This document shows positions 23,592 through 33,928 of a stretch of 45,839 bases of DNA, piece after piece; position 1 is the stretch's first letter, and the number at the start of each line of letters is the position of its first letter. Below the pieces are notes generated by a model. That model saw nothing but the letters and a program-made list of their open reading frames with translations. It was not told the DNA's origin and made no database searches. Source of the stretch: Deltaproteobacteria bacterium (lineage in GTDB: Bacteria > Desulfobacterota > Desulfuromonadia > Desulfuromonadales > Geopsychrobacteraceae); contig JAJRWH010000104.1 of NCBI GenBank assembly GCA_024276935.1, positions 1 through 45,839 of the forward strand, in the 5' to 3' direction. Both the position numbers and the translations under genes were made by a program.

Positions 23592-24305
23592 ATGCTTGGT
23601 AACGCCCCCCGTTCTTTCCTGGTTAAGAATGTCCATATCTGTGTAGAAAACACCCCGCTCTATGAACTTCTCAAGGTGCTTTTAACAGAATGGGGTTACC
23701 GGTTGACCGACAATCCGGAAGATGATCCTCTGCTGATTATCAGTGAAGGCCTGCCACATCCAGCAGGTTTCAAACATAGGCTGACACTCAGTTCTTCTCA
23801 TTATCATGACAATCATCGGCTGGAAGTTCCACTCACGATTGAAACCCTTTATCTGGCGCTGGAAAATCATTTTCATCGCACACCACGTAACCATATCCGA
23901 ATCAACATGGAATGGCCGATCCGGGTGAAGGTCAGAGGGCAGCAATTCGACACCAGCACCCTGACAATTGCTGATCGTGGTATCCGCTTTGTCTCACCGA
24001 TTGAGCTGGCGCACGAAGAAGAGATGGAGATCCATATCGAAAGGGAAGATGAAACTTACGATCTGCATGCCAAAGCCGTTTATTCAATTATGGGACGGGA
24101 AATAGGGCGAGGTGATCGTATTGAAGTCGGAGCTGTCTGCACGCCACTGTCCAAAAAAGATCGTGACAGTATCCGCAGCCGGATTATTGGCAGCTATCTC
24201 AACCGGGTGCGCCCGATACTCGGCAGTAACCTGTTTGCCGAAGCCCTGCATCAACTCAACCTGACCCGGATGTCCGAGGCGATCGCCAACGCCGACAAAA
24301 ACTGA
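23592..24305 (+). CDS. PilZ-domain protein with a degenerate second motif
   Basis: A 237-aa cytoplasmic protein. The first ~90 residues resemble a receiver-like or similar alpha/beta domain without an obvious phosphoacceptor. A PilZ domain follows at about 95-200. The first c-di-GMP motif is present as RNHIR (99-103, RxxxR). The second motif, normally D/NxSxxG, reads TIADRG (125-130), so the acidic/Asn and Ser positions are replaced. It may bind c-di-GMP weakly or not at all. It starts 3 bases after the phosphatase gene and ends 6 bases before the convergent J-domain regulator, so no terminator fits between them. Confidence 0.8.
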   Translation: MLGNAPRSFLVKNVHICVENTPLYELLKVLLTEWGYRLTDNPEDDPLLIISEGLPHPAGFKHRLTLSSSHYHDNHRLEVPLTIETLYLALENHFHRTPRNHIRINMEWPIRVKVRGQQFDTSTLTIADRGIRFVSPIELAHEEEMEIHIEREDETYDLHAKAVYSIMGREIGRGDRIEVGAVCTPLSKKDRDSIRSRIIGSYLNRVRPILGSNLFAEALHQLNLTRMSEAIANADKN

Positions 24306-24311
24306 AAAGGT

Positions 24312-26288
24312 TCAATCCTTATTCAGAAATTTTTTAAACAGCCCCTTTGATGCTTCCGGCTGTTCACGACGCAGGTTGATCAAGCGCAACTCACGCAACG
24401 CTTCGGTACAGTCGGGGTTGGCCTGCACCGCCATTTCGAATGATTTTTCCGCCTGACGCTCCTTGCCCAACGCCTGGTAGACATAACCCAAATAAAGGTG
24501 GGTCATTTCCAGGCCGGGATTCAGTTCGCGTGAGGCAAGCAGGATTTCAAGGGCCTGGTTCTGGTGCCCAATATTCTCAGGGGCAGATTTGAAAACGGCC
24601 CAGGCATAGCTGGTCAGATATTCCGGCTCTTCAGGGCTTAACTCGATCGATGTCTTCAATCTGTTCGCCGCATCCCGGTACTGACGAACCTTCAGTAAGG
24701 CCCGCCCTTGCTGAAAGGCTGTTTCAGCCTCTATGACCTGATTGACATCCACTTTGGCGACAGGGCCATTTTCCAGCTCATCCCGATATTCACTCCGGGT
24801 GGTCGGATTGCTGAGAACCGTATAGGCCTGGGTAATATGGCCAAAGATTTCGTTGACCTTGTGCTCCATATCGTTAGAAAGTCCACGGCCCAAAAAGCGA
24901 TCAGGGTGATATTGTTTGGCCAGCTTGTAATAGGCCCGACGTACGGTCGAACTGTCACTCTTATGATCAATTTCAAGAGCGGCAAAGTAATCTGCGGGCA
25001 TAATCCTTTTATAATCTTCAAGAATCTGCTTGCGTAGTTCACTGTCAATCGGCCGTTCAGCCTTGCGCCGGGCCCGCGCATCATCATCAAGCAAACCCGG
25101 TGTGGTCCGTGGGGTGACCATGCCGACAATCAACAAGGCAGCCAAAACCTGCTGGACTTCTCTTTTGGACAGAGGATGGCGTTCCAGAATAGCTTCCAAT
25201 GTCAGATCACCAAGACACTCGGCAAAAACTTCTTCTCCTCGTCGTGACAGACCCATTTCCTGAAACAGGTACAGCGGATTCTGGGTCTGCTGGAGATAAT
25301 CCTTCAAATGAGGGCGCAAATAATCCTCGACCCGTTTTTTGTCCCAGTACCTTTTGATCCCCTCCAGAATCAGTGCCGATGGTGACAGTTCAATGTTGGT
25401 CACATTCTTCTTGAAATCTTCCTGTGGAACAAAACGGAACTGACCTTCTGCCCAGGAAAAAATTGTCAGCAATTTTTCTATCACCTGTCGGCGGAGCGCA
25501 GCGTGCAGGTCCTGCGGCGTCAGCAGGCCCATTTCAATCAGAACCGTTCCCTGCAACCGGCCAGAAGTCTTACTGTTTTCAATCGACTGATCACAATCGA
25601 CCTGGGTAATCACATCCTCTTTGACCAGCATACGTCCCAGACATTCACCCAGAATATTGGACCGGGCAAAAATCGGATATCCGCTTTTAATGTAAACAAC
25701 CTTTTTGGCGGCCTTTTTTTGAATATGCAGCAATCCGGTGACTTTGCGCTGATAGAGCGTATGCAGCAACAGGGGGAAAGGCATTTTGTCGAGACTTCCT
25801 GCAATAGACTCAGCAGGTGCTGCCGGTTCTGGCGGGGTCTCCTCGGCAGGTGACGGCTTCTGCTCTTCAGCCACAGGTTGGCTCTCTTCTTCACCCGCAT
25901 CTTCACTCTTCTCTTCAGAACCAATTTGCGCATCAACAACAGCGAACAGGTCCGCCACCGTGAAGGGCTTGAGTAAAAAGTCACTGGCCCCATATTCATT
26001 TTTCATCTGTTCCATCTGCTGCGGCGTCTGAAACATCGCGGTCATCATGACCACCGGCAATTCGCGCGTTTTCTCCTGACGACGCAAGGCCGAACAGATT
26101 GCCTGCCCGGATATTTCCGGCATATTCAGGTCGAGAAAAACCAGCGAGAAATCTCCGGCCAACAAGCGTTGCAAACCAGTGGCACCTCGCTCGGCAACCT
26201 CAACCTCGTACCCTTTGGCCGTCAGGGATTTCTGTAAAAAAGAACGAATTCCCCGATCATCGTCTATGACCATCACCCGTGTTGTCAT
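24312..26288 (-). CDS. Receiver - DUF4388 - J-domain - TPR protein
   Basis: A 658-aa signalling protein with an unusual domain order. Residues 1-122 are a receiver with acidic pocket DDD (9-11), phosphoacceptor D53 (FLDLNMPE) and the conserved Lys in LLKPF. A Pro/Glu-rich linker follows (about 130-170), then a DUF4388-type region (about 172-335, GSLDKMPFPLLLHTLYQRKVTG onward). A J-domain lies at about 433-505 with the HPD tripeptide at 461-463, which should stimulate an Hsp70, and TPR-like repeats at about 520-630. The DUF4388/receiver combination is common in Desulfuromonadales and myxobacteria. I chose ATG 26288 because it begins the receiver; the longer in-frame ORF reads into glnE. It follows glnE by 19 bases. 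Confidence 0.85.
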   Translation of the reverse strand: MTTRVMVIDDDRGIRSFLQKSLTAKGYEVEVAERGATGLQRLLAGDFSLVFLDLNMPEISGQAICSALRRQEKTRELPVVMMTAMFQTPQQMEQMKNEYGASDFLLKPFTVADLFAVVDAQIGSEEKSEDAGEEESQPVAEEQKPSPAEETPPEPAAPAESIAGSLDKMPFPLLLHTLYQRKVTGLLHIQKKAAKKVVYIKSGYPIFARSNILGECLGRMLVKEDVITQVDCDQSIENSKTSGRLQGTVLIEMGLLTPQDLHAALRRQVIEKLLTIFSWAEGQFRFVPQEDFKKNVTNIELSPSALILEGIKRYWDKKRVEDYLRPHLKDYLQQTQNPLYLFQEMGLSRRGEEVFAECLGDLTLEAILERHPLSKREVQQVLAALLIVGMVTPRTTPGLLDDDARARRKAERPIDSELRKQILEDYKRIMPADYFAALEIDHKSDSSTVRRAYYKLAKQYHPDRFLGRGLSNDMEHKVNEIFGHITQAYTVLSNPTTRSEYRDELENGPVAKVDVNQVIEAETAFQQGRALLKVRQYRDAANRLKTSIELSPEEPEYLTSYAWAVFKSAPENIGHQNQALEILLASRELNPGLEMTHLYLGYVYQALGKERQAEKSFEMAVQANPDCTEALRELRLINLRREQPEASKGLFKKFLNKD

Positions 26289-26307
26289 CTGATTCAGCCT
26301 CTTTGCC

Positions 26308-29300
26308 TCATGCGTCTGTCGCCACCGGACAGAGATAACGTTCAAATACTGCGCGAATATTTTCGGTAATCCGGTGGTAATCTTCCATGAGCTGGTTTTC
26401 AGGCGGTCCCGCCTGTTTCTCATAGCCCAGACTGCGAGCAATTCGTCGCAGGTTCGTTCCACTGGCATTCAATTCGTTCATCGACTGATCATAAAGCAGC
26501 CGTAATTTGTTTTCGAGCCTGCGCAAGGTCTTGTACCCCGTCAGCAGGGTTTCACCGTCAGCAGCATCGAGCAGTTGCAGAGAGATCATTTCCTTCAACA
26601 GTTGCAGGGTATTCTGACAATGTAGCTGCGGATATTTTCGCCCATGAACCAGTTGCAGATACTGGGTTAAAAACTCAACATCAACCATCCCGCCGCGACC
26701 TGTCTTGATATTGATCCGCTCACGACTTTCACGGGCGATTTCTTTCTCCATCCGTTGGCGCAGACGACAGATTTCAGCAGCCAGATTATCCGGTAAGTCT
26801 CTGCCAAATGTCAGTTCTTCAATCAAAGTCTGACAACGTTGCAAAAACTCGGGGGGACCACAGATCATCCGGGCACGGGTCATTGACTGACGCTCCCAGG
26901 GTTGTGCGGTTTCCCGGTGGTAGACCTCAAAGGTATCCAGCCCGGTAACCAGCGGCCCCTGGTTGCCCGAAGGACGCAACTCGGTATCGATCTTGTAGGC
27001 AATCCCCTCACGGGTAACCAGAGTCAACGCGCTGATAATCCGCTGGGCCAGACGGGCAAAGTACTCCTGACTGGTCAATTGTCGAAAACGTTGCGGGTCG
27101 GTTCCATCAACCGGACGGGTTGTCCCGGCTCCTTCATGGATAAATATAATGTCGAGATCAGAGTGATAGTTCAGCTCAAAACCACCCAGTTTTCCCATTC
27201 CGATCACCGCAAAAGCAACTTCCTGGTCCGGGCTGTTCGCCAAAAAAGACAATCCGAAGCGTGGAATCAGCTCCAGTCTGGCCATCTGGATTGCCTGGCC
27301 CAGGCAGACCTCGGCCAGCCATGACAGCTGCCGGGTAATTTCTCCCTGCCCTAATTCACCGTGCAGATCGTTCAGGGCAATCCGGAGAAATTCTTCATTG
27401 CGGAAACGACGCAGAATTTCAAGTTTCTCTTCATAGCTGTCGGTTTCATTCATCTGGGCCGACAGTTCATCTGCCATCTGCTGCTGTGGTTTGATACTGA
27501 CAGCACAGGCTCGCGACACCATGGTGTCGAGCAGTTCAGGTCGCTGGATAAACATTCGTGACAACATCTGGCTGGACCCGAAGAGTGCGACCAATAGTTT
27601 AACAATTTCCGGGTTTTCCGCAAGCAGAGCAAAAAACGAGGTCCGACTGTGCAGGCGGTTAAGAAAGGCCTCAAGATTGTTCAGGGCCTGATCCGGATTG
27701 GGAGAATCGAGAACCTCGGCCAGCAGCAAGGGAGCCAACTGTTCAAGATAACGCCGACCTCGCTCCGTCAGCCGTCGTTCCGGCAGATCACCGTGCAGGG
27801 TGTGCAGACTGGTATAGGCAGCATCCGGATTACTGAAACCTTTTTCTTCCAGTAAATCCTTGACCAGATCGGGATCGGCTTCAGGATCAAAAATCAGGCT
27901 CACTTCGGGACGGGCCGCTTCAAGTGGCTCAATGGTATGGAAAAGGTCACGGTAGGCCTGGCTGACAATGTCACGTTGGCGATCAAGATAATCTGAAAAT
28001 TCCTGCGTCTCTGGAAAACCGCAGCGTCGTGCCAGCGCCCGCATCTCATCTTCACGTGTCGGCAACGAATGGGTCTGCCGCTCCTGAACGATCTGAATCC
28101 GATGCTCGACCTGACGTAAAAAACGATAAGCCTGTTGCAGAGCCGCGACATCTTTGGCCCTTACCAGACCCTGTTCGCCCAGCAGGGCCAGCGCTTTCAG
28201 TGAATTTCGCTCACGCAGAATCCGGTTCTTGCCACCATTGACCAATTGCTGCGCCTGAATGAAGAATTCGATCTCACGAATCCCGCCTTGACCGAGTTTG
28301 AGATTCAGCTCACCATCTCGTGTTCGATTCAGACCGGCATCGATCTTTTGTTTCATCAGCATAATATCTTCAATCATGCCGAAATCGAGATATCGCCGAT
28401 AGACGAAGGGTTCCAGGCGGGCCAGAAGTTCTTCGCCCAGCGCAAGACTGCCCGCAACGGGTCTGGCTTTGATCATCGCCGCCCGCTCCCAACTCTGCCC
28501 CCAGGACTCGTAGTAGGTTTCAGCAGCATTGAGAGAGATTGCCAGATCACCACTGTTGCCATCGGGCCGTAAACGGGTATCGACCCGAAACACAAAACCC
28601 TCGGCAGTTGGCTGATTCAGGGCGCGGGTAATCATTTCGGAGAGTTTGATAAAATAGCGCCGCAGCTCGATCTGTTCACCGCGGGTTCCACCGCTGGTCT
28701 GGCCGCGCATGGTTGAATAGCAATAGATCAGATCAATATCGGATGAGAAGTTGAGTTCTTCCCCCCCCAGCTTGCCCATGCCAAGAATCGTATACTCTGC
28801 CACCCGGCCATCTTCTTCGAGAGGTTGACCGTACTCCTGCTGTAACCGATACGAGCAGCATTCGTAGGCAATCTGCAATGAAGCGGCCGCCAAACCGGAA
28901 AGTTCGGCGGTAACCTCTTCGAGACTCGCCAGACCGCAAAGATCACGGCACCCAATCCGCAGAAACTGGCGCGCCTTGTAACAGCGCAGCAGGCGATCAG
29001 ATTCTTCTGTTGCAGTCGCAGGCGGAATCAGGTCACCCAATTCAGCCAGCATCTGCTCTTCGTCTACCGCCAGATCAATCTCGCCCTGGATAAAAAGCTG
29101 TTCAAAAAAAATGGCCCCTCGACAGAGCAGGGTGCTTAGAAAGGGAGATCCCCCCAGCAGGGTCAGCAACTGTTGTCGCCGGATTGAATCATGCAGAACC
29201 TGTAACAGCTGGCTTCGGCTAACGACTGCCAGCAGACGCTCCAGATAGTTAAGGGCAAGGTCAGGATCCGCAGTCTTCAGGGCATCTGCAACAACCAGAC

Positions 29301-29460
29301 ACAACAGCTCTTCCTGCGGCCAGATTTCATACAGCAGTTCCAGATTGGTCGCACTGCGCTGCGGTTCACGCAACGCCAGGGTTTCCAGCTGCTGTGTCAG
29401 GGTTGTTGAACTTGTGCCGTCAAACAATCCCCCCAACCTGTCGATCAGTTCCCTGCTCAA
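26308..29460 (-). CDS. glnE: Bifunctional glutamine synthetase adenylyltransferase/adenylyl-removing enzyme
   Basis: GlnE adds AMP to, and removes it from, glutamine synthetase in response to PII proteins, tuning nitrogen assimilation. The 1050-aa protein has the duplicated layout of the family: an N-terminal adenylyl-removing nucleotidyltransferase (GMGKLGGEELNFSSDIDLI near residue 230) with its helical domain, and a C-terminal adenylyltransferase (GMGKLGGFELNYHSDLDIIF near 755). Both catalytic acidic pairs (DID, DLD) are intact. The start is TTG at 29460, with GGGGGTG about 6 bases upstream. It follows mtnA by 21 bases and precedes the receiver/J-domain gene. Confidence 0.96.
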   Translation of the reverse strand: MSRELIDRLGGLFDGTSSTTLTQQLETLALREPQRSATNLELLYEIWPQEELLCLVVADALKTADPDLALNYLERLLAVVSRSQLLQVLHDSIRRQQLLTLLGGSPFLSTLLCRGAIFFEQLFIQGEIDLAVDEEQMLAELGDLIPPATATEESDRLLRCYKARQFLRIGCRDLCGLASLEEVTAELSGLAAASLQIAYECCSYRLQQEYGQPLEEDGRVAEYTILGMGKLGGEELNFSSDIDLIYCYSTMRGQTSGGTRGEQIELRRYFIKLSEMITRALNQPTAEGFVFRVDTRLRPDGNSGDLAISLNAAETYYESWGQSWERAAMIKARPVAGSLALGEELLARLEPFVYRRYLDFGMIEDIMLMKQKIDAGLNRTRDGELNLKLGQGGIREIEFFIQAQQLVNGGKNRILRERNSLKALALLGEQGLVRAKDVAALQQAYRFLRQVEHRIQIVQERQTHSLPTREDEMRALARRCGFPETQEFSDYLDRQRDIVSQAYRDLFHTIEPLEAARPEVSLIFDPEADPDLVKDLLEEKGFSNPDAAYTSLHTLHGDLPERRLTERGRRYLEQLAPLLLAEVLDSPNPDQALNNLEAFLNRLHSRTSFFALLAENPEIVKLLVALFGSSQMLSRMFIQRPELLDTMVSRACAVSIKPQQQMADELSAQMNETDSYEEKLEILRRFRNEEFLRIALNDLHGELGQGEITRQLSWLAEVCLGQAIQMARLELIPRFGLSFLANSPDQEVAFAVIGMGKLGGFELNYHSDLDIIFIHEGAGTTRPVDGTDPQRFRQLTSQEYFARLAQRIISALTLVTREGIAYKIDTELRPSGNQGPLVTGLDTFEVYHRETAQPWERQSMTRARMICGPPEFLQRCQTLIEELTFGRDLPDNLAAEICRLRQRMEKEIARESRERINIKTGRGGMVDVEFLTQYLQLVHGRKYPQLHCQNTLQLLKEMISLQLLDAADGETLLTGYKTLRRLENKLRLLYDQSMNELNASGTNLRRIARSLGYEKQAGPPENQLMEDYHRITENIRAVFERYLCPVATDA

Positions 29461-29481
29461 AACACCCCCGGTTTTCAGACT

Positions 29482-30546
29482 CTAACCTGCAAACAGAGCC
29501 GCAAGGCCCTGCGAAAAATCACCTTCGACCACTTTGGCTTCAGTAATAATTGCACTGATCAACCGCGCTGGTGTCACATCAAAAGCCGGATTACGCACCG
29601 CGACACCCGTTGGTGCCAACTGGACTCCACCGACATGGGTGACTTCCTGTTCATCGCGTTCTTCAATCGGGATCAGACTGCCATCCCCCAGGCTCATATC
29701 AATGGTCGACAAGGGGGCCGCAACATAAAAAGGGATTTTATGTTCTTTCGCCAGAACAGCCAGGGTGTAGGTACCAATCTTGTTGGCAACATCACCGTTG
29801 GCGGCAATCCGGTCGGCACCGACAATCACACTGTCGATCTCGCCTTTGCTCATCAGATACCCGGCCATATTGTCGCAGATCAGGGTTACGGGAATATTAT
29901 CTTTCTGCAGTTCCCAGGCGGTCAGACGCGCCCCCTGCATAAAGGGCCGGGTTTCATCGGCCACAACCGAAATCTTCTTCCCCGCTTCAACCGCCGCACG
30001 CAGAACACCCAGTGCGGTACCATAACCACCGGTCGCCAAAGCACCGGCATTACAATGAGTCAGCACCCGTGCTCCATCGGCAATCAGCCGCGCACCATTT
30101 TTACCCAGAGTCCGGTTAAGACGCTCGTCCTCTTCAGCAATTGCCAGGGCTTCATACTCAAGACCTATTTTGAGTTCCATGACACTGCGGTCAAGATTGG
30201 CCCTGGCAAAAGTTTTCATCCGCTCAAGAGCCCAGAAAAGATTGACTGCCGTGGGCCGGGTTGCTGCCAGGTGAGCGCAAACTTCTTCGAACTGACGCAT
30301 GAATTCAGCACTTGATTCACTCGCGATATCACGTGCCCCGAACCAGGCCCCAAAGGCTGCAGCAACACCGATGGCCGGTGCGCCACGCACCACCATACTG
30401 CGGATGGCCTCGGCAACCTCGGTATAATTGTCGTATTCAAGCCAGACCTCTTCGGTCGGCAGACGACGTTGATCGATCATCCGGCACTTTCCCGCAGCAT
30501 AGATAATCGGACGAATACTTTTATTGTCAATCGGGCATGCAGCCAT
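29482..30546 (-). CDS. mtnA: S-methyl-5-thioribose-1-phosphate isomerase
   Basis: MtnA converts methylthioribose-1-phosphate to methylthioribulose-1-phosphate in the methionine salvage pathway. In anaerobes without the full salvage route it can serve other routes from methylthioadenosine or 5'-deoxyadenosine. The 354-aa protein shows [15 protein letters not shown] (about 52-66), the catalytic Cys in [18 protein letters not shown], and the catalytic Asp in [21 protein letters not shown]. No other salvage gene is in the window. It starts at ATG 30546, 29 bases after gatB, and is probably part of the same long minus-strand transcript. Confidence 0.95.
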   Translation of the reverse strand: MAACPIDNKSIRPIIYAAGKCRMIDQRRLPTEEVWLEYDNYTEVAEAIRSMVVRGAPAIGVAAAFGAWFGARDIASESSAEFMRQFEEVCAHLAATRPTAVNLFWALERMKTFARANLDRSVMELKIGLEYEALAIAEEDERLNRTLGKNGARLIADGARVLTHCNAGALATGGYGTALGVLRAAVEAGKKISVVADETRPFMQGARLTAWELQKDNIPVTLICDNMAGYLMSKGEIDSVIVGADRIAANGDVANKIGTYTLAVLAKEHKIPFYVAAPLSTIDMSLGDGSLIPIEERDEQEVTHVGGVQLAPTGVAVRNPAFDVTPARLISAIITEAKVVEGDFSQGLAALFAG

Positions 30547-30575
30547 GGTTTATCCCTTCAGTCCCTGTTCTTTGT

Positions 30576-32012
30576 TCAACCGGCAAGTTTCTGTTTCAGC
30601 AATTGATTGACGACTCCGGGGTTGGCCTTGCCCCGGCTCTTCTGCATCACCTGACCGACAAAGAAGCCGATCAATTTTTCCTTGCCACCACGATAATCGG
30701 CAACCTGCTGCGGATTGGCCTTGAGCACCTCATCAATCAGCGTTTCGATGGCCCCTGTGTCGGTAACCTGCTTAAGACCCTGCTTCTCAATGATTGTATC
30801 GGCCTCGTCTCCACTTTGCCACATAGCTTCAAATACTTTTTTCGCTATTTTATTGGAGATGGTGTTGTCATCAATCCTTTTGAGCAGACCCGCCAGCAAC
30901 GCAGGAGGCAGAGGGCAGTCAGAAATGGCAACCTCATTTTCCTTGAGGGCTCGCAGCACCTCGCCCATCACCCAGTTGGAACAGACCTTCGGTTGATCAT
31001 GCAATCCAACCAGGGCCTCGAAGTATTCAGCCAGGGCCCGTTCAGCCGACAAGACCCCCGCGTCATATTCGGGCAATTCGAACTGTTCGATATAGCGCTG
31101 ACGTTTGGCTTCAGGTAATTCAGGCAATGCTGCCCGCACCTCTTCGATCCAGTTTTCGTCAACCACCAGCGGCACCAGATCAGGGTCGGGGAAATAGCGA
31201 TAATCGTGGGCTTCTTCTTTACCGCGCATCGAGAGTGTCAATCCGCTGTCAGCGTCAAACAGCCGGGTTTCCTGCACCACTGTGCCACCGTCACCAAGCA
31301 GATCGGCCTGACGTTCGACCTCATATTCGATGGCCTGCTTGACAAAGCGGAAGGAGTTGATGTTCTTCAATTCGGCCCGGGTTCCCAGTTTGGTCTGCCC
31401 AAAAGGGCGTAACGAAACATTGGCATCACAACGAAAGGATCCCTCTTCGAGATTGCCGTCACAAATACCAAGATAGACCACGATCTGATGCAGTTGCTTG
31501 AGATATTCGATGGCCTCATCCGCACTGCTCATATCCGGCTCGGAAACCACTTCAAGCAACGGGGTACAGGCCCGGTTCAGATCGACCCGGCTACCGCGAC
31601 TGCCATCGTGGAGCAATTTGCCGGCATCCTCTTCCATGTGAATCCGGGTGATTCCAATCCGCTTGCGTTCACCGTCCTGCTTGTCAATATCAAGCCAGCC
31701 ATGCTCACAGATCGGCAGTTCAAACTGAGAAATCTGATACCCCTTGGGCAGATCAGGATAAAAATAATTTTTGCGGGCAAAAATTGAACGAGGGGCAATC
31801 TGGCAGTTGGTCGCCAGACCGGCCCGAATTGCATATTCGGCAACCTGACGGTTAAAAACTGGCAGAGCTCCGGGCAGACCGAGACAGACGGGACAGGTCT
31901 GCGAGTTCGGCTGTTGACCAAAAGCGGTCGAGCAGCCGCAGAATATTTTGGTTTTCGTTGTCAACTGAACGTGGACCTCCAGTCCAATGACAACCTCATA
32001 GCGTGGATGCAT
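30576..32012 (-). CDS. gatB: Asp-tRNA(Asn)/Glu-tRNA(Gln) amidotransferase subunit B
   Basis: GatB binds the mischarged tRNA and activates its Asp or Glu side chain with ATP within the GatCAB complex. The 478-aa protein has the GatB signature [13 protein letters not shown] at the N-terminus, zinc-site cysteines ([17 protein letters not shown]), and C-terminal helical YqeY-like domains ending [15 protein letters not shown] 32012 has AGGAATC upstream; longer in-frame starts extend into the intergenic repeat. It follows gatA after an 87-base gap that holds two hairpins. Confidence 0.96.
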   Translation of the reverse strand: MHPRYEVVIGLEVHVQLTTKTKIFCGCSTAFGQQPNSQTCPVCLGLPGALPVFNRQVAEYAIRAGLATNCQIAPRSIFARKNYFYPDLPKGYQISQFELPICEHGWLDIDKQDGERKRIGITRIHMEEDAGKLLHDGSRGSRVDLNRACTPLLEVVSEPDMSSADEAIEYLKQLHQIVVYLGICDGNLEEGSFRCDANVSLRPFGQTKLGTRAELKNINSFRFVKQAIEYEVERQADLLGDGGTVVQETRLFDADSGLTLSMRGKEEAHDYRYFPDPDLVPLVVDENWIEEVRAALPELPEAKRQRYIEQFELPEYDAGVLSAERALAEYFEALVGLHDQPKVCSNWVMGEVLRALKENEVAISDCPLPPALLAGLLKRIDDNTISNKIAKKVFEAMWQSGDEADTIIEKQGLKQVTDTGAIETLIDEVLKANPQQVADYRGGKEKLIGFFVGQVMQKSRGKANPGVVNQLLKQKLAG

Positions 32013-32036
32013 GGTAAGATTCCTGTTGATGCGCAG

Positions 32037-32086
32037 GGACATCCCCCTATGGATGTCCAAAATCGGGCAGGCACTGGGGCCTGCCC
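32037..32086 (-). repeat. Two-hairpin intergenic repeat between gatA and gatB
   Basis: Two perfect 8-bp hairpins lie side by side: 32037-32044 with 32051-32058, and 32065-32072 with 32079-32086. The second, read on the minus strand, is GGGCAGGC-6-GCCTGCCC preceded by TGTAG. This resembles short palindromic elements scattered between genes in many bacterial genomes. Neither hairpin is followed by a T run on the minus strand, so they are not simple terminators. They could reduce or process the message between gatA and gatB. Confidence 0.7.
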
Positions 32087-32099
32087 CTACAATTATCCG

Positions 32100-33554
32100 T
32101 TAAATATTCGGTGTTTTCTTGTGCCACTCGGTTTCAGCCTCAAAAGCACGGGCCGCCTGCAAAATTGTTGCTTCGTCGAAGGGCTTGCCAATTAATTGCA
32201 ACCCGATCGGCAATTCACTATCCTGACCACAGGGCAGGCTCAGGGCACAGGTTCCAGCCAGGTTGACCGGGATGGTAAAAATATCCGACAGATACATCTG
32301 TAACGGATCTGCCGTTTTTTCTCCGAGTTTAAACGCTGCGGTCGGCGAAACCGGGGTCAGCAACAGATCAACCTGCTCGAACGCCTTGAGAAAATCATCC
32401 CGGATCAGGGTCCGCACCTTCTGGGCCTTGAGATAATAGGCATCGTAATAACCGGAAGAAAGAGCGTAGGTTCCAAGCATGATCCGGCGCTTGACCTCAT
32501 CACCAAACCCGGCGGCGCGGCTCTGTTCGTACATCTGGACCAGGCCACCTTCCCCCTGGTGACGGACCCCGAAACGCACGCCGTCATAGCGGGCCAGATT
32601 ACTCGAAGCCTCGGCAGTCGCAATCAGGTAATAACAGGCGACTGCGTAGTCAGTATGCGGCAGGCTGACCTCGACAATCTCGGCTCCCAAGTTACGATAG
32701 ATCTCAATTGCAGCCTCGACGGCCTGTTTAACTGCGGGATCGAGGCCGGCAATAAAGTATTCACGCGGCAGGCCAATTTTCTTTCCTTTAACCCCGGCTT
32801 CAAGGCTGGCCAGGTAATCGGGGACCGGACAATCGACGCTGGTCGAATCGGCGGGATCATACCCGGCAACGGCTCCCAGCATCAAAGCCGCATCCTCAAC
32901 ACAGCGGGCCAAAGGACCGACCTGATCAAGGCTCGACGCATAAGCGATGACCCCGTAACGGGAAACCCGCCCATAGGTCGGTTTGACACCAACGACGCCG
33001 CAAAACGAAGCGGGCTGGCGAATCGAACCACCGGTATCTGTCCCCAGAGTGGCCAGAGCCTGACCACTGGCCAGGGCCGCAGCACTCCCGCCGGATGAGC
33101 CACCGGGCACACGCTCGAGATCCCAGGGATTGCGTACCGGGCCATTGGCACTGTTTTCGTTGGAACTGCCCATGGCAAATTCATCCATATTCAACTTGCC
33201 GAGCAGAATCGCCCCCTGCTCGCGCAGGCGGGCAAAGGCCGTCGCATCATAGGGCGCAATATAGTTTTCGAGAATGCGTGAGCCACAACTGGTCCGGACT
33301 CCGGCCGTGTTAAAGATATCCTTGACCGCAATCGGAATTCCGGTCAGTGGCCCACCCTGTCCGGCGGCAATCTGACGATCAGCTTCGGCAGCGGCCGCCA
33401 ATGCCTCGTCACCGCAAACCGTCACAAATGCGTTGATCTGCTCATCGGTCGCGGCAATCCGCTCAAGACAGGCCTGGGTCAACGCAACCGAACTGGTTTT
33501 GCCGTCACGCAGGGCCTGCTGTAGCTGGCGTATGCTCATTTGCGAAAAAGACAT
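32100..33554 (-). CDS. gatA: Asp-tRNA(Asn)/Glu-tRNA(Gln) amidotransferase subunit A
   Basis: GatA is the amidase that releases ammonia from glutamine for tRNA amidation. The 484-aa protein belongs to the amidase-signature family with its Ser-cisSer-Lys triad: Lys in [10 protein letters not shown], Ser in [14 protein letters not shown] and the last Ser in [11 protein letters not shown]. The start at 33554 has CAGGAGA eight bases upstream; an in-frame start at 33587 lacks a good site. It lies between gatC and gatB, and the three products form one complex. Confidence 0.96.
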   Translation of the reverse strand: MSFSQMSIRQLQQALRDGKTSSVALTQACLERIAATDEQINAFVTVCGDEALAAAAEADRQIAAGQGGPLTGIPIAVKDIFNTAGVRTSCGSRILENYIAPYDATAFARLREQGAILLGKLNMDEFAMGSSNENSANGPVRNPWDLERVPGGSSGGSAAALASGQALATLGTDTGGSIRQPASFCGVVGVKPTYGRVSRYGVIAYASSLDQVGPLARCVEDAALMLGAVAGYDPADSTSVDCPVPDYLASLEAGVKGKKIGLPREYFIAGLDPAVKQAVEAAIEIYRNLGAEIVEVSLPHTDYAVACYYLIATAEASSNLARYDGVRFGVRHQGEGGLVQMYEQSRAAGFGDEVKRRIMLGTYALSSGYYDAYYLKAQKVRTLIRDDFLKAFEQVDLLLTPVSPTAAFKLGEKTADPLQMYLSDIFTIPVNLAGTCALSLPCGQDSELPIGLQLIGKPFDEATILQAARAFEAETEWHKKTPNI

Positions 33555-33629
33555 GAAAATCTCCTGAAAAACAGGGGAAAAGTTCAAGGTCGAAAGATAA
33601 TCCTGCCATCTCTGACCTTTGCATTATCC

Positions 33630-33917
33630 CTATTCAATAACCTTTGGCACCACAAAACAGCCCTCTTCACTATGGGGGGCATTCTGAAGCGCCCGCTCCA
33701 GCCCGATTGAAGGCTTGACGTCGTCAGGGCGAAAAGCATTTTCCATCGGTACGGCATGGGCCGTCGGAACAATCCCCTCGGTATCGAGCTGGTCAAGTTT
33801 TTCAACATAGCCCAACAGGGTATCCATCTGCCCGGTCAGTGCTTCAATTTCAGCTTCGTCAAGGGCCAGTCGTGACAAACGGGCAACATGTTCGACCTCT
33901 TCACGCGTAATTTTCAT
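33630..33917 (-). CDS. gatC: Asp-tRNA(Asn)/Glu-tRNA(Gln) amidotransferase subunit C
   Basis: GatC is the small subunit that wraps GatA and stabilises the complex. It is 95 aa from ATG 33917 (CAGGAG upstream). The family pattern is clear: EVEHVARLSRLALDEAE at the N-terminus, GYVEKLDQLDTEGIVPTAH in the middle and FRPDDVKPS, ending EGCFVVPKVIE. It begins 11 bases after the Mrp-type ATPase gene and heads the gatCAB set. Confidence 0.95.
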   Translation of the reverse strand: MKITREEVEHVARLSRLALDEAEIEALTGQMDTLLGYVEKLDQLDTEGIVPTAHAVPMENAFRPDDVKPSIGLERALQNAPHSEEGCFVVPKVIE

Positions 33918-33928
33918 GACCACTCCTG

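Noticed and set aside
29635-30315. 226-residue plus-strand ORF opposite mtnA
   Set aside because: It is fully antisense to an intact mtnA with all catalytic residues.
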